Origin: Oligoflexales bacterium
GTDB taxonomy: Bacteria; Bdellovibrionota_B; Oligoflexia; Oligoflexales; RGVZ01
Reading direction: 5' to 3'
Assembly (NCBI GenBank): GCA_947494335.1
Contig: CANLUT010000001.1
Location: 849,649-913,648, forward strand
Length of the DNA: 64,000 nt
Shown: piece by piece, positions 17,606 to 26,782 of the stretch
Layout: each line of letters begins with the position of its first letter
Numbering within the stretch: the first letter of the stretch is position 1
Notes under the pieces: generated by a model
What the model was told of the DNA's origin: nothing
Seen by the model: the letters and a program-made list of their open reading frames with translations, nothing else
Databases searched by the model: none
Made by a program: the position numbers and the translations under genes

Positions 17606-20524
17606 ATGAGTCAGGTTTTGAAATCATGTTGTAAGCAACTGATGTTGGCGCTTCTGGCCGGTACCGTCACACAACCAGTGATGGCTGGTGTTGAGCGTCG
17701 TGTGTTTACCGATCAAGCCAAGAACCAGGTGATCAAACTTGAGTGGCTTCATGATGGTGTTTTGCATTTTGAGTTCACCCAAGGGATTGAACGTAAAAGC
17801 AAAGATCCCATCTATTTGTCTCCTCTTATTAAACCTCAAGAATTTTCTGGTCCGTCAAGATTTGATAGCCGTGGTGAGACCTTTACAACCCGTGAAATGA
17901 AAGTGGTCTATGAACAAGGCTGCTTTACTGCCACTGACCTCGCAGCGAAAAAGCAAATCGCCCGCGTGTGTGCTGTTGACACCAATCGCGATTGGAAGCG
18001 TCTCGAGTTGCAAACGGTCGGGGTGAGAAACGCCTACGGACTTGGTCAGGTGTTTGGAGCTCCCGGTGACATGAGTGCAGACCGCAGTGGTAAGGTGACC
18101 GCCACCAAAGGCGCTTACGGAAACGGAATGCCAGCTTATGCCGGTGGTGCAACGGGTGAGGCCCTCTTTCCTGTGCTGATGGCTATGGGAAGCGGCGAGG
18201 ATACCTGGGGCTTTGTCCTGGATAATCTCTACAAACAAAACTGGGACCTCAGTCACCCCACATGGCGCGTTAGTATGTTTGGTGATCAGATCCGAGGTTT
18301 TATCATCACGGGTGGTTCGCCGCAAAAAGTCAGACAGCGTTTCATGGATCTATCAGGTCGAGCTCCCGTGCCCCCGCGCAAGATGTTTGGCTTTTGGATG
18401 AGTGAGTACGGATACGATCATTGGGACGAAGTGCAAAGTCGTCTCGGCAGCATGCGCCGAGATGGGTTTCCCATAGACGGCTTTTTCTTGGATCTGCAGT
18501 GGTTCGGCAATGTCGCACCCGGCAGTGATCATACGCGCATGGGAACATTGCAGTTTGATGAGCGCAATTTCCCAAATCCGGAAGAAACCATTCAGCGTCT
18601 CAAAACAGCCGAAGATATTGGCCTTGTGACAATTGAAGAATCCTATATTGGTCGCGCTCTGCCGGAGCATGACGATCTTGAGTCCAAAGGATTTTTGGCT
18701 CACGAATGCGGTCATCCGCGAACAGCATCTTATCTCACTGGAGATGTTACAGGTAACTCCAGCGAATGGTGGGGACGTGGCGGCATGATTGATTGGTCTA
18801 ACCCAGAGGCTGGCCGCTATTGGCACAACACCAAGCGTCAGGCCTTGGTGCGCATGGGTGTCTTTGCTCATTGGCTCGATTTGGGTGAACCGGAAATGTT
18901 TGATCCGTCGTCTTGTTACTTTGGATCGGGAGAGTCGGGGCTGACGAAGCATCAAGACATTCACAACATTTTTTCTCTGCTTTGGACCAAGAGTCTATGG
19001 GACGGGTTCGCAGAAAATAACGTCAGGCATCGTCCGTTCTCAATGTTAAGAAGTGGCAATATCGGTCTTCAGCGTTATGGTGCCGGCATGTGGTCAGGCG
19101 ATATTGGCGGGAACCTTCCGTCACTGGCTGCTCACATCGCTAGCCACAATCAGGTCAGCTGGTCTGGGATTGACTACTATAGTTCTGACATTGGAGGGTT
19201 TCATCGTAACCGTGCTGACGGGAAACCTCTCTCGCACAATGAGACCCAGGAGAACTTTACGCAGTGGTTTGCCAATGCGACGTGGTTTGACATTCCAGTT
19301 CGCAGTCATGTCATGAACCTGGACAACAATCGCGACACTGCTCCCAATACCATTGGGCACGTAGAATCAAACCGTGTGAACCTTCTGACTCGTTACAGCT
19401 TGACCCCTTACTATTATTCGTTGGCGCACAGGGCCGCAAACGATGGATTGCCGCTTATGGAGCCCATGGCCATGCGGTTTCCTTCAGACATGAATGTGCG
19501 CACCATGGGCAGTCAGCGCATGCTGGGACAGCTCATGATGGCAGCGGCTGCAGAGACTGGCGTTTATCAGCGCGAGGTCTACTTACCTAAGGGTCTTTGG
19601 TATGATTTCTTTGATGGAGACCACAAGAAGTCGACGGGACAGAGCTTGAACGGTTATCCGCTGTATCGCGACGGCCTATTCCGACTGCCAGTGTTTGCTC
19701 AGGGCGGAGCGATTATTCCGCGTTATGCAGGGCACATGGGTCGTCATGGTCTCGGCGGCGGAAAGATTGAAACTGTTGCGAAAACAATGCTTCTTGATGT
19801 TTTTGTCAACGACGCGCCGACAGCATCTGAATTTGTGATGACAGAAGACGATGGTTACTCTCGTCAAACTGGTAGCGAAGCAACGCGCGTGACTCGTTTT
19901 GAACAAAAAACAGAATCTATGCTGACGACGTTGACGATCCAAGGTGCGGTTGGTCGTTATGACGGGGCCGTTGATGACAGAGCGTGGACTGCCCGCGTTT
20001 GGTCTCCGGGTTGGCAGGTGGCACAGGTGAGTGTTGACGGCTCGTCGGTTAACAAATGCCAAGACGGATTTACCAATCGATCCACGGCTTGCTTTAAATT
20101 ACATGGCTCGTCTGCGGTTTTGGTGGAACTTCCCGCGGAAGATATACGTCGCAACCGTCAGGTGACCGTGCGTTGGGAAATCGGGTCGGCACGCAACGCT
20201 ACCGTAAATTTTATTTGTGACGAGGGTCGCGACGCTCCGCGTGGTCATGGGATGTTTATTTCCGGTGATCATTCGGCATTAGGATCTTGGGATCCTAATA
20301 AGGCTATTCCTTTAAAACCAAGTGAGTTTGCGCGCGGAATTTGGACTCGCGTGATTAATGGTCTTACGCCAGGGCAAACGGTGTCATGGAAGTGCTTACG
20401 TAAATTGCCGGGTGGGGGAGATTCCAACCTTGAGTGGCAGCGCGGTCCAAATAATCAGTTTGATGTCAATTCAGACGGTGGATTTTCGGGCATGGCACGT
20501 GTTCGCTGGCAGGATTTGCAATAA
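17606..20524 (+). CDS. Secreted GH31 alpha-glycosidase with C-terminal CBM20-like domain
   Basis: A 972-residue secreted protein. It has a signal peptide (cleavage near VMAG, residue 27), an N-terminal beta-sandwich, then a GH31 TIM barrel with nucleophile D425 in WLDLGEPE and acid/base D499 in WSGDIGG, then beta-sandwich domains. The last roughly 105 residues (NATVNFICDEG...SGDHSALGSWDPNKAIPL...VSWKCLRK) look like a CBM20 starch-binding module. GH31 enzymes cleave alpha-glucosides or alpha-xylosides, or act as transglycosidases. AGGAGG lies just before ATG 17606. As the last gene of xylFGH it probably releases the sugar that the transporter imports. The substrate is not settled: xylFGH suggests xylose, CBM20 suggests alpha-glucan. 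Confidence 0.9.
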   Translation: MSQVLKSCCKQLMLALLAGTVTQPVMAGVERRVFTDQAKNQVIKLEWLHDGVLHFEFTQGIERKSKDPIYLSPLIKPQEFSGPSRFDSRGETFTTREMKVVYEQGCFTATDLAAKKQIARVCAVDTNRDWKRLELQTVGVRNAYGLGQVFGAPGDMSADRSGKVTATKGAYGNGMPAYAGGATGEALFPVLMAMGSGEDTWGFVLDNLYKQNWDLSHPTWRVSMFGDQIRGFIITGGSPQKVRQRFMDLSGRAPVPPRKMFGFWMSEYGYDHWDEVQSRLGSMRRDGFPIDGFFLDLQWFGNVAPGSDHTRMGTLQFDERNFPNPEETIQRLKTAEDIGLVTIEESYIGRALPEHDDLESKGFLAHECGHPRTASYLTGDVTGNSSEWWGRGGMIDWSNPEAGRYWHNTKRQALVRMGVFAHWLDLGEPEMFDPSSCYFGSGESGLTKHQDIHNIFSLLWTKSLWDGFAENNVRHRPFSMLRSGNIGLQRYGAGMWSGDIGGNLPSLAAHIASHNQVSWSGIDYYSSDIGGFHRNRADGKPLSHNETQENFTQWFANATWFDIPVRSHVMNLDNNRDTAPNTIGHVESNRVNLLTRYSLTPYYYSLAHRAANDGLPLMEPMAMRFPSDMNVRTMGSQRMLGQLMMAAAAETGVYQREVYLPKGLWYDFFDGDHKKSTGQSLNGYPLYRDGLFRLPVFAQGGAIIPRYAGHMGRHGLGGGKIETVAKTMLLDVFVNDAPTASEFVMTEDDGYSRQTGSEATRVTRFEQKTESMLTTLTIQGAVGRYDGAVDDRAWTARVWSPGWQVAQVSVDGSSVNKCQDGFTNRSTACFKLHGSSAVLVELPAEDIRRNRQVTVRWEIGSARNATVNFICDEGRDAPRGHGMFISGDHSALGSWDPNKAIPLKPSEFARGIWTRVINGLTPGQTVSWKCLRKLPGGGDSNLEWQRGPNNQFDVNSDGGFSGMARVRWQDLQ

Positions 20525-20554
20525 GTTTTGGCAAAATCGTAATTCTTGAAGTGC

Positions 20555-20593
20555 GAAGTGACGCCAATAGGCGTCATTTCAGCCAGTCTTTTT
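20555..20593 (+). terminator. Probable terminator of the xyl/GH31 operon
   Basis: An 11-bp stem GAAGTGACGCC/GGCGTCATTTC (one G-T pair) with loop AATA. AGCCAGTC and a run of T residues follow. It begins 30 bp past the glycosidase stop. Confidence 0.65.
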
Positions 20594-20688
20594 GCGTCTG
20601 TAGTGTTTGCGGCATCTTCATGCTAGGGTTCCTTGCGGGCCATGGGTGCCCGTGAGACATTATATATAGACAAGGAAGGAAAACTGTT

Positions 20689-20955
20689 ATGCGTTTACTG
20701 ACGATCTCATTGTTTGCCTTATTCAGTGTTGCGGCTTATGCCTCTGATCCAGAGTGCACAAAAGAGCCCAAAGACAAATGGAAAGACAAGACAGCCTTTG
20801 AAAAGGATCTGAAAGATCAAGGCTACAAAATCAAGAAGTTTAAAGTCACCAAGTCCAACTGCTACGAAATCTACGGCCACGACAAGGACGGCAAGAAAGT
20901 AGAGATCTACTTCAACCCCGTGACCGGTGAAAAAGTTAAAGAGGACATTGATTGA
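20689..20955 (+). CDS. Small secreted PepSY-like protein
   Basis: An 88-residue protein with a signal peptide (cleavage near AYA-SD, residue 18) and one compact domain. The pattern DLKDQGYKIKKFKVTKSNCYEIYGHDKDGKKVEIYFNPVTG is the strand-strand-strand layout of small PepSY-type domains. Two cysteines may form a disulfide. AAGGAAGG precedes the ATG. Its stop overlaps the TTG start of the cytochrome b561 gene by four bases, so it is probably a periplasmic partner of that cytochrome. Confidence 0.8.
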   Translation: MRLLTISLFALFSVAAYASDPECTKEPKDKWKDKTAFEKDLKDQGYKIKKFKVTKSNCYEIYGHDKDGKKVEIYFNPVTGEKVKEDID

Positions 20956-21488
20956 TACCTGGCAAAGCCCCCATTGTGTGGTCGAAACTGACAAGGTTCC
21001 TGCACTGGGGGCTTGTTTTATGTGTTGCTGCGAACTTCATTAATGATGGTGATGGTGTCAAAGACATCCACCGCAAGGTAGGCCTTCTCGCCGCCGCATT
21101 GGTGGGATCACGACTCGCCTACGGTTTCTTTGGTAAAGATTCAACCTTCAAACATCATCTCTTCAAGTACTGGCCTTTGCGGCCAGCGCTGCTTATTCAG
21201 TTTCTAAAACAAGAATTGGCTGGATTTAGCACAACGGACTACGAGGGTCATAATCCGGCAGCTTGTTGGACCTATGTGGGCATATGGCTTCTCGTGCTTT
21301 CGCTAGCACTCACAGGTTTCATGATGGGACTTGACGCCTTTTGGGGTGAGGAGTGGCTCGAGGATCTGCACGGGGGACTCACCAAGGTCTTGATCGTCTT
21401 TTTGATCATCCATGGCGTAGGGCTAATTAAAGATACGTTGAAACATAAACGTCCAGCATGGAAACGGATGATTACGGGTGGTTACTAG
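20952..21488 (+). CDS. Cytochrome b561-family membrane protein
   Basis: A 178-residue membrane protein with four predicted spans. Heme-ligand histidines are placed as in bacterial cytochrome b561/Ni-Fe-hydrogenase b-type subunits: RFLHWGLV in helix 1, DIHRKVGL in helix 2, and DLHGGLTK and IHGVGL in the C-terminal half. It should pass electrons between the quinone pool and a periplasmic acceptor. It starts with TTG overlapping the PepSY-like stop (TTGA), and that coupling recurs in other proteobacteria. Confidence 0.88.
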   Translation: MIPGKAPIVWSKLTRFLHWGLVLCVAANFINDGDGVKDIHRKVGLLAAALVGSRLAYGFFGKDSTFKHHLFKYWPLRPALLIQFLKQELAGFSTTDYEGHNPAACWTYVGIWLLVLSLALTGFMMGLDAFWGEEWLEDLHGGLTKVLIVFLIIHGVGLIKDTLKHKRPAWKRMITGGY

Positions 21489-21515
21489 CAAGCTTTGACA
21501 GGGAGTGCATGGAGC

Positions 21516-22637
21516 ATGAAAGATTTCAGGGACTGGAAAATCTTGTGTGGTCTCATTTTGGTTGGCACGTTGACACTGGAGACGTGCGGTTTTGCGGAGG
21601 ACGTCGCCCCCACTGACCCGGCAACTGCGGCGAAACCCCTCGAGGGCATTGTCCCGATACCGGCCTTTTATTATACGCCTGAAACGGCGGTCGCCGCCGG
21701 AGGGGTTTTGATCTATTACTGGCGCGATCGGCATGATGATCCCGACACCAAGCCTTCGCAAATTAAGCCGATCGTCATCGGCACGACCAAAAAACAACTC
21801 ATCACATCACTATTGATTAGTAAAAGACGAGATAACGGACGTGAGCATTTGTCCGTCTTTTTGCGCTATCGTCGTTATCCCGACAAGATTTGGGCCTTGG
21901 GTCCGCGCTCTGAAGCTACCTCGGAGGAAGATTACAGCTGTAATATCCAGTTTGCTGAAGCACTGTGGGAACACGCTATTGGCAAAGACTGGATGTTCGG
22001 TCCTTTGGCAACTCTAGGTTCCTACAAGGTTACTGAGCGTAATGAGCTGGGAATGCTTACTGGATCTGACATTGTCGGTGGCAAAGGTTCTAAAACCTAC
22101 AGCGCAGGTGTGCAACTGGCTCAAGACACGCGTAACAATCTGTTTTCTCCTGATAAGGGAAATCTTTTCGTTCTTCGATCAAGCCGCTTTGAGCACATTG
22201 GAGAATCACTTAGTCCCTACAACGAAACATCGATCGACATGAGAACCTACATCCCTGTCGTCAAAGATCACGCTTTAGCACTTCGCGTATTTGCGCAGTG
22301 GCAAAACGGTGACGTACCGTTTCGGGAACTAGCGAGCCTGGGCGGACCAGATCGCATGCGCGGTTACTATGAGGGACGCTTTCGCGATAAGAGTGCAGCC
22401 ATTGCAGAGGGTGAATACCGATTTCCTCTCGGTAACAATTTTCGCGGAGCGCTCTTCGGCTCAGCTGGAAATGTAGGGAAGGATTTGGGCGCCATGAACA
22501 GGTCGCCAGTGAAACAATCTTATGGGGGCGGCGTGCGTTATGTGGTGGATCCAGCCGAAAAAATAGCTATCCGCGTGGACTACGGCAAAACCTCGGAGTC
22601 AGAGGGTTTCTATATTCAGTTGAATGAGGCTTTTTAA
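21516..22637 (+). CDS. BamA/TamA-like outer-membrane surface antigen (D15) protein
   Basis: A 373-residue protein with a signal peptide and a 16-strand-type Omp85 barrel without obvious POTRA domains. The hallmark is LGGPDRMRGYYEGRFRDK, which corresponds to the conserved VRGF/Y loop-6 motif, followed by AEGEYRFPLG and a C-terminal aromatic (NEAF). POTRA-less patatin-free D15 proteins are common; their substrates are mostly unknown. The start at ATG 21516 has GGGAG about 11 bases upstream; TTG 21495 in frame is an alternative. It lies 27 bp past the cytochrome b561 gene. Confidence 0.85.
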   Translation: MKDFRDWKILCGLILVGTLTLETCGFAEDVAPTDPATAAKPLEGIVPIPAFYYTPETAVAAGGVLIYYWRDRHDDPDTKPSQIKPIVIGTTKKQLITSLLISKRRDNGREHLSVFLRYRRYPDKIWALGPRSEATSEEDYSCNIQFAEALWEHAIGKDWMFGPLATLGSYKVTERNELGMLTGSDIVGGKGSKTYSAGVQLAQDTRNNLFSPDKGNLFVLRSSRFEHIGESLSPYNETSIDMRTYIPVVKDHALALRVFAQWQNGDVPFRELASLGGPDRMRGYYEGRFRDKSAAIAEGEYRFPLGNNFRGALFGSAGNVGKDLGAMNRSPVKQSYGGGVRYVVDPAEKIAIRVDYGKTSESEGFYIQLNEAF

Positions 22638-22702
22638 GCTTTTCTAAAATAACCAATAAAATCAGACTCTTGAACGGGGGTTAAAAACCTGTATTTTATT
22701 TC

Positions 22703-22734
22703 ATTTTATTAAAATCTTGATTTTTTAATAAAAT
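22703..22734. repeat. AT-only 12-bp inverted repeat
   Basis: ATTTTATTAAAA at 22703-22714 and its exact complement at 22723-22734, loop 8 nt. It sits between the D15-type gene and the next lipoprotein gene, and may be a promoter-associated element or a weak terminator. Confidence 0.5.
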
Positions 22735-22825
22735 AGGCTTATCTAGATTATAACGGGGAAACCCGTACACGGGATCCTCAGTTGATGTTGATGCTGAAAC
22801 TTGTTGCTTTGAAAAGGACCTTGCT

Positions 22826-23407
22826 ATGAAACCCGTTAAACCCATTGTGCCTTTGGCGCTCTACTTCGTCATGCTTTTTACAGGTTGTGGCGGTGGAGCT
22901 GAGTTCAAGGGGGACTCTCCCCAAAAATCTGCGGAAGCACCTCCCACACCTCCGCCCGTGGTTCAACCCACGGATAAAGAAATCCGCTTTGGTGTCGACC
23001 GCGTTTTCCGAATTGGCGATGACAATTATCCAAACTCATCTTGCAAAGAGCAGGTTGCGTCTTACCAGCTATCTGGTACCCGCTACTTCTTTGAATTTGA
23101 AGTGACCGAGCCGCAGACGTTGATAGATATTAGTATCAACCGTGTTTGCGGGGTCGACTACATGCTAACGAACACCACCCGTTTGATGAAAAACAACATG
23201 ATTTACCAGGTTCTACCTTTGGTCAAAGGAAGTGACAAAATCCAGTATCAGGCTTTGACACTTGATCCAGGTAAATACGCGGTGATTGTTGAGTCGATGG
23301 TAAACTACACCCAAGTCCGCAAAGGTGACTTTGATGACTTTGTGGTGGGTGACATTGCCGTTAAAGCTAACAAGAAGATTGCTGGCGGTAACGTTCGTAC
23401 GGAATAA
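22826..23407 (+). CDS. Lipoprotein of unknown function
   Basis: A 193-residue protein with a lipoprotein signal peptide (lipobox LFTGC, Cys20), a Pro/Glu-rich linker (residues about 28-50) and a beta-rich C-terminal domain (RFGVDRVFRIGDDNYPNSSC onward) reminiscent of secreted binding domains. Two further cysteines may pair. Function not recognised. AAGGACC precedes the start, and a strong terminator follows. Confidence 0.78.
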   Translation: MKPVKPIVPLALYFVMLFTGCGGGAEFKGDSPQKSAEAPPTPPPVVQPTDKEIRFGVDRVFRIGDDNYPNSSCKEQVASYQLSGTRYFFEFEVTEPQTLIDISINRVCGVDYMLTNTTRLMKNNMIYQVLPLVKGSDKIQYQALTLDPGKYAVIVESMVNYTQVRKGDFDDFVVGDIAVKANKKIAGGNVRTE

Positions 23408-23423
23408 GCTATCCTAGAACACA

Positions 23424-23465
23424 AAACGCTCTGCTCCGAAAACAAGGAGCAGAGCGTTTGTTTTT
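23424..23465 (+). terminator. Rho-independent terminator after the lipoprotein gene
   Basis: A perfect 14-bp stem AAACGCTCTGCTCC/GGAGCAGAGCGTTT, 8-nt loop, followed by GTTTTT. It starts 17 bp past the stop codon. Confidence 0.92.
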
Positions 23466-23565
23466 CTGGCCTATCAGAGGCCTTTCCAATACTACTAAAC
23501 TCTTCGGTGATATCGATTTTTTTTACACGTTGGACATTACGGGGCTGACCTGTGCACGATATAAT

Positions 23566-24501
23566 CTACTTTTCCATGAACCTGACTTCGGGGGTTTTGA
23601 TTTTGCTAACCGAACTAAACCAACAGAATACCGCCAGGATTGCTGTGCCGTAAATCATTGCGAGCAAGCCTAATCCAACATCATATGGTTTAGGTGTTGA
23701 AAGCGACACACGAAGAAGCAGCGTAGAAATGATGAATCCAGCGTTTCTAAAGAAGTGCTCATATTTATCGTAGTAGGCTAATGAAATAATTAAAATAAAA
23801 ACATCCGTAAAAATCATGAATTCGAAGAACAGAGGGAAAAAGAACAAGTCGGCGTTTTTCATCACCTCCGGTAATCCTAGAGCAGATGACGGCACTAATC
23901 CCAACCACACAGCCACGTTCAAGATTGCAAGACAAGAGAGTATAATTAGTAACAGAACTGCAATTGATTTTTTCAGCTCAACAAACCCCTTCAGATCTTT
24001 CTTAATAGGGACTTTCGGTGCCGAGCGCTGAAGAAATGTAAAACCCGTAACAAGGACAAACATCAATACTGCCCCGCACATGTCCAGCAGCACTGCTTTA
24101 ACCGCTTCTGTCTCTGAGAGCCAGTGATCGAAGCTTTCAAAGCTCCCAATATCTTTAAACACTCGGCGGACCACAATGAGAGACACAATCTGGTACTGTT
24201 TTGCAACCTCCGCCGTATGGGATTCAGCTAACGAAAATACTAACTGAATCACTTCATAAAAAAGAATAATGCTAAAAGGCGTATAAACGGCATGTAATAG
24301 GCTCTCATCAAGTCCTGTAAACACGGTCTTTGGAATGTCAGGAAATGTTCTGACTATAACGATGAGCATAAGGTGACCAAGGAAGCCCAAGGCCGCTAAC
24401 GTCAAGACGAACTTTTCGAGAGACGCCTTTTTAGGCGAGTTCATAATAGCGTCAAAGGTCCCGGCCATAGCCTGGCGCAATTTAATGACCATCTGTCTCA
24501 T
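23566..24501 (-). CDS. Multipass membrane protein of unknown function
   Basis: A 311-residue protein with about seven hydrophobic segments (near residues 30-52, 70-90, 140-160, 180-205, 220-245, 255-270 and 280-300). It has Phe/Leu/Ile-rich helices, basic cytoplasmic turns and no cleavable signal. No family motif is recognised. Codon use is more AT-rich than in the core genes, as in the following 9 kb. The reading frame is long and unbroken, with no competing frame. Confidence 0.75.
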   Translation of the reverse strand: MRQMVIKLRQAMAGTFDAIMNSPKKASLEKFVLTLAALGFLGHLMLIVIVRTFPDIPKTVFTGLDESLLHAVYTPFSIILFYEVIQLVFSLAESHTAEVAKQYQIVSLIVVRRVFKDIGSFESFDHWLSETEAVKAVLLDMCGAVLMFVLVTGFTFLQRSAPKVPIKKDLKGFVELKKSIAVLLLIILSCLAILNVAVWLGLVPSSALGLPEVMKNADLFFFPLFFEFMIFTDVFILIISLAYYDKYEHFFRNAGFIISTLLLRVSLSTPKPYDVGLGLLAMIYGTAILAVFCWFSSVSKIKTPEVRFMEK

Positions 24502-24801
24502 TCTGTCCTTTAACTTTAACGCTATCTGCTGTTGTCCATCTGAGATCTACCTGATTATAGTAATAATTGTCATATTTATTTTTCAGTAATTTTAATGCAC
24601 GTCTCGGAATTTTCTATCCAATCGAAGAAAGCGCGGACACAGAACTGGTGGATTTCCGATTTCCTATCCTCGAGTTTCCATGCCCGTGGGTGTGAATTTT
24701 TGCGCGACAGCTCTAGGCCTGTGCTAGCGTTATTTGGCTTTAAACTGATTTTTATGCGATTATTGTAGTCAGTAGATAAGATTTTTTTGGAGATTTGGGA
24801 C

Positions 24802-26421
24802 ATGCATAAGATACGATCGCTAATAATGCTACCTTTTTTGTGTCTGTCGTTGTCGACAGGGTGTAGATCGTTTTCTTCAACTAATCATAGTCCCAAAAGT
24901 GATGGAGCTAATCAAGCTAAACCAAAATCGAATGAATTTTTAAACACAAATGAAGATGCGGATCTTAATCTGTATCAAGGTACCGAGACATTTAAGCCAG
25001 GCGTCGGAGTTCTATCGCCTGTAGGTTGTACTGCATTCGAGGTTAAAGATCGATGCGTAGTGACTTCGGCTCATTGCCATGGCTTTGCCGGTCGAAAATA
25101 TCATCAAGATCTCGCTCATGGACGTACGTCGATTTCTGCAATTAGAGGTAAATTATTAGATGCGTTTGCCCACGAAGTTCAGGTTTCTGAACGTGATCTT
25201 CAAGTTATTTGGCTCTCTGATAAGAATGACGACGGTACAACCGCGGGATTTTTTCCATGGAACCTCGCGCTTCCGCCTAATGTCGGCTCTATAGTCACCA
25301 TTTATGGCTATGGCCCAGATAATGTTGCAAACGGAGTGAATGTGGGAGCTGGGATTCTTCGCTTCGGACAAATGAAAATATTGGAATTCTCAAAAAAAGT
25401 TATCGATCCCGCCTCAGGACAAAAACCAGGCGAATATTTTTCGCTGACTCCCGGCAGTCAAACAGGTTCTCCTCCCCCAACTGCAGTTTGCCCAGGGGAT
25501 AGTGGTAGTCCAAACGTTGGTTCGAATGGCAGTGTTGTTGGAGTGACTTCCAGGGGGGAAATCGATTGCATTGGGCGAGGCCCCTCCTACTCGACGTCAA
25601 TGGGAGGAGGTAATCTGGAATGGATCAAAGATCAGATGGCGAATTTTTGTATACCTGTTCGCGATATTCAGGTGAGTGTCACGGGGGCTCCGGGAATAGT
25701 TGATCTGTTCAACTCCACTGGAAGTACAAGAATTTTTAGTTGTAGTAATCAGCCTCTCAGTGGGCAATGTTCACAAAAAGGTTTAAAAGGTTCACTTAGA
25801 TTGGTAGCCACTCCAGGGCGGGGTGCAAGGTTTGTGATATGGGCGGGTGGAGCTGCATGTCCTTGCTCCAGAAGTAATGTCGCAACCTGCACGGTTGCCG
25901 AGTCATTTTTGAATTACAATGCGTCTGATGCAAGCAACATGGAGCTAGCCTCGTGTGAAGCACAATTTCAAGCGAATGGCAACTCTGTCGGTCAATATGA
26001 GCCTAATCAGAAGGATAGTTCACAATTCGATGAATTCAAAGGTTCAGTCGATAACGCGATGTTGGAATTTGGTGTCGATTACGAGAGTAAAATGAGAGCA
26101 TGGGTCGGTTTCAGCAGCGGGAAGTCGACCTCTCAAACTTTTAAATTCAGTAAGTTGGTCGTTGGGCGCGCTTATAGACTGATTATTTACCCCTCGGCTT
26201 CATCAGATGATAAAACCCAATACCAGGCCACCGCGGTTGCTCCTGGCGCTAAAATTACTTCTGGCGGTACTTGGACGCCCGCAACCGCTGGTTATTTCAT
26301 GACAACAAGTCCATGGGTGATAAACTTTACGGCTACGCAGACCACAACGCAGATTAAGATCAGCAACAAGGCGACAAGTGGCAATGCTTTTGTTTACATT
26401 GACTACGTCGCATATCAGTAG
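24802..26421 (+). CDS. Trypsin-like (S1) serine protease lipoprotein with C-terminal beta domain
   Basis: A 539-residue lipoprotein (lipobox LSTGC, Cys21). The protease domain has the triad in order: H91 in TSAHCHG, D132 in SERDLQV and S234 in CPGDSGSP, with flanking cysteines as in chymotrypsin-fold enzymes. After about residue 290, a Cys-rich stretch leads to a beta-rich C-terminal domain (about 410-539) resembling a secreted carbohydrate-binding or PPC-like module. It is a surface or periplasmic endopeptidase. ATG 24802 is preferred to the upstream 24787 because it gives the signal peptide MHKIRSLIML directly. Confidence 0.87.
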   Translation: MHKIRSLIMLPFLCLSLSTGCRSFSSTNHSPKSDGANQAKPKSNEFLNTNEDADLNLYQGTETFKPGVGVLSPVGCTAFEVKDRCVVTSAHCHGFAGRKYHQDLAHGRTSISAIRGKLLDAFAHEVQVSERDLQVIWLSDKNDDGTTAGFFPWNLALPPNVGSIVTIYGYGPDNVANGVNVGAGILRFGQMKILEFSKKVIDPASGQKPGEYFSLTPGSQTGSPPPTAVCPGDSGSPNVGSNGSVVGVTSRGEIDCIGRGPSYSTSMGGGNLEWIKDQMANFCIPVRDIQVSVTGAPGIVDLFNSTGSTRIFSCSNQPLSGQCSQKGLKGSLRLVATPGRGARFVIWAGGAACPCSRSNVATCTVAESFLNYNASDASNMELASCEAQFQANGNSVGQYEPNQKDSSQFDEFKGSVDNAMLEFGVDYESKMRAWVGFSSGKSTSQTFKFSKLVVGRAYRLIIYPSASSDDKTQYQATAVAPGAKITSGGTWTPATAGYFMTTSPWVINFTATQTTTQIKISNKATSGNAFVYIDYVAYQ

Positions 26422-26782
26422 ACTATTCAGATAGGTGTATTTCTTTCGGTATTAGACTTCAATTTTGACCACTACACACCAGTTAAAAACAGGTCTTGTC
26501 TTCTGAAAAATTCGGGACACATAACTGCTTTCTTTTGGTATTGCGGGTTGATCAGTCCCCAATCAGTTACGCTATCCAATTTAGTGCTCCTGGGTTGATT
26601 ACGGATTTATGCCTCTCAAGATATTTTTAAAAAGGATCAAATAACTTGCAGTGAGATCGGTTAGTTAAAACAGATTTTTTACTTCTAAAAAGAAATGATT
26701 TAAGTTTTTTCCAATTACTCCGTTAGATCTAGGCGAGGCGAGGCGAGTACGACTCGACCTGGATCTTTAAAAGGGGGCGATT
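26422..26782. other. AT-rich intergenic stretch with short repeats
   Basis: No gene recognised. Contains a 14-mer (26514-26527) that recurs inverted at 28274-28287, and a triple tandem GGCGA at about 26731-26747. It probably carries the promoter of the next lipoprotein. Confidence 0.5.
26514..26527. repeat. 14-bp sequence repeated in inverted orientation at 28274-28287
   Basis: GGGACACATAACTG here; its exact reverse complement is at 28274-28287. The first nine bases resemble the ends of the 45,410 palindrome (GGGGACACA). Confidence 0.45.

Noticed and set aside
18353-18964. 203-residue frame antisense to the GH31 gene
   Set aside because: Fully inside the glycosidase catalytic region, no start signal.
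26731-26747. Triple GGCGA repeat
   Set aside because: Only three units and no flanking structure; too short to call a functional repeat.
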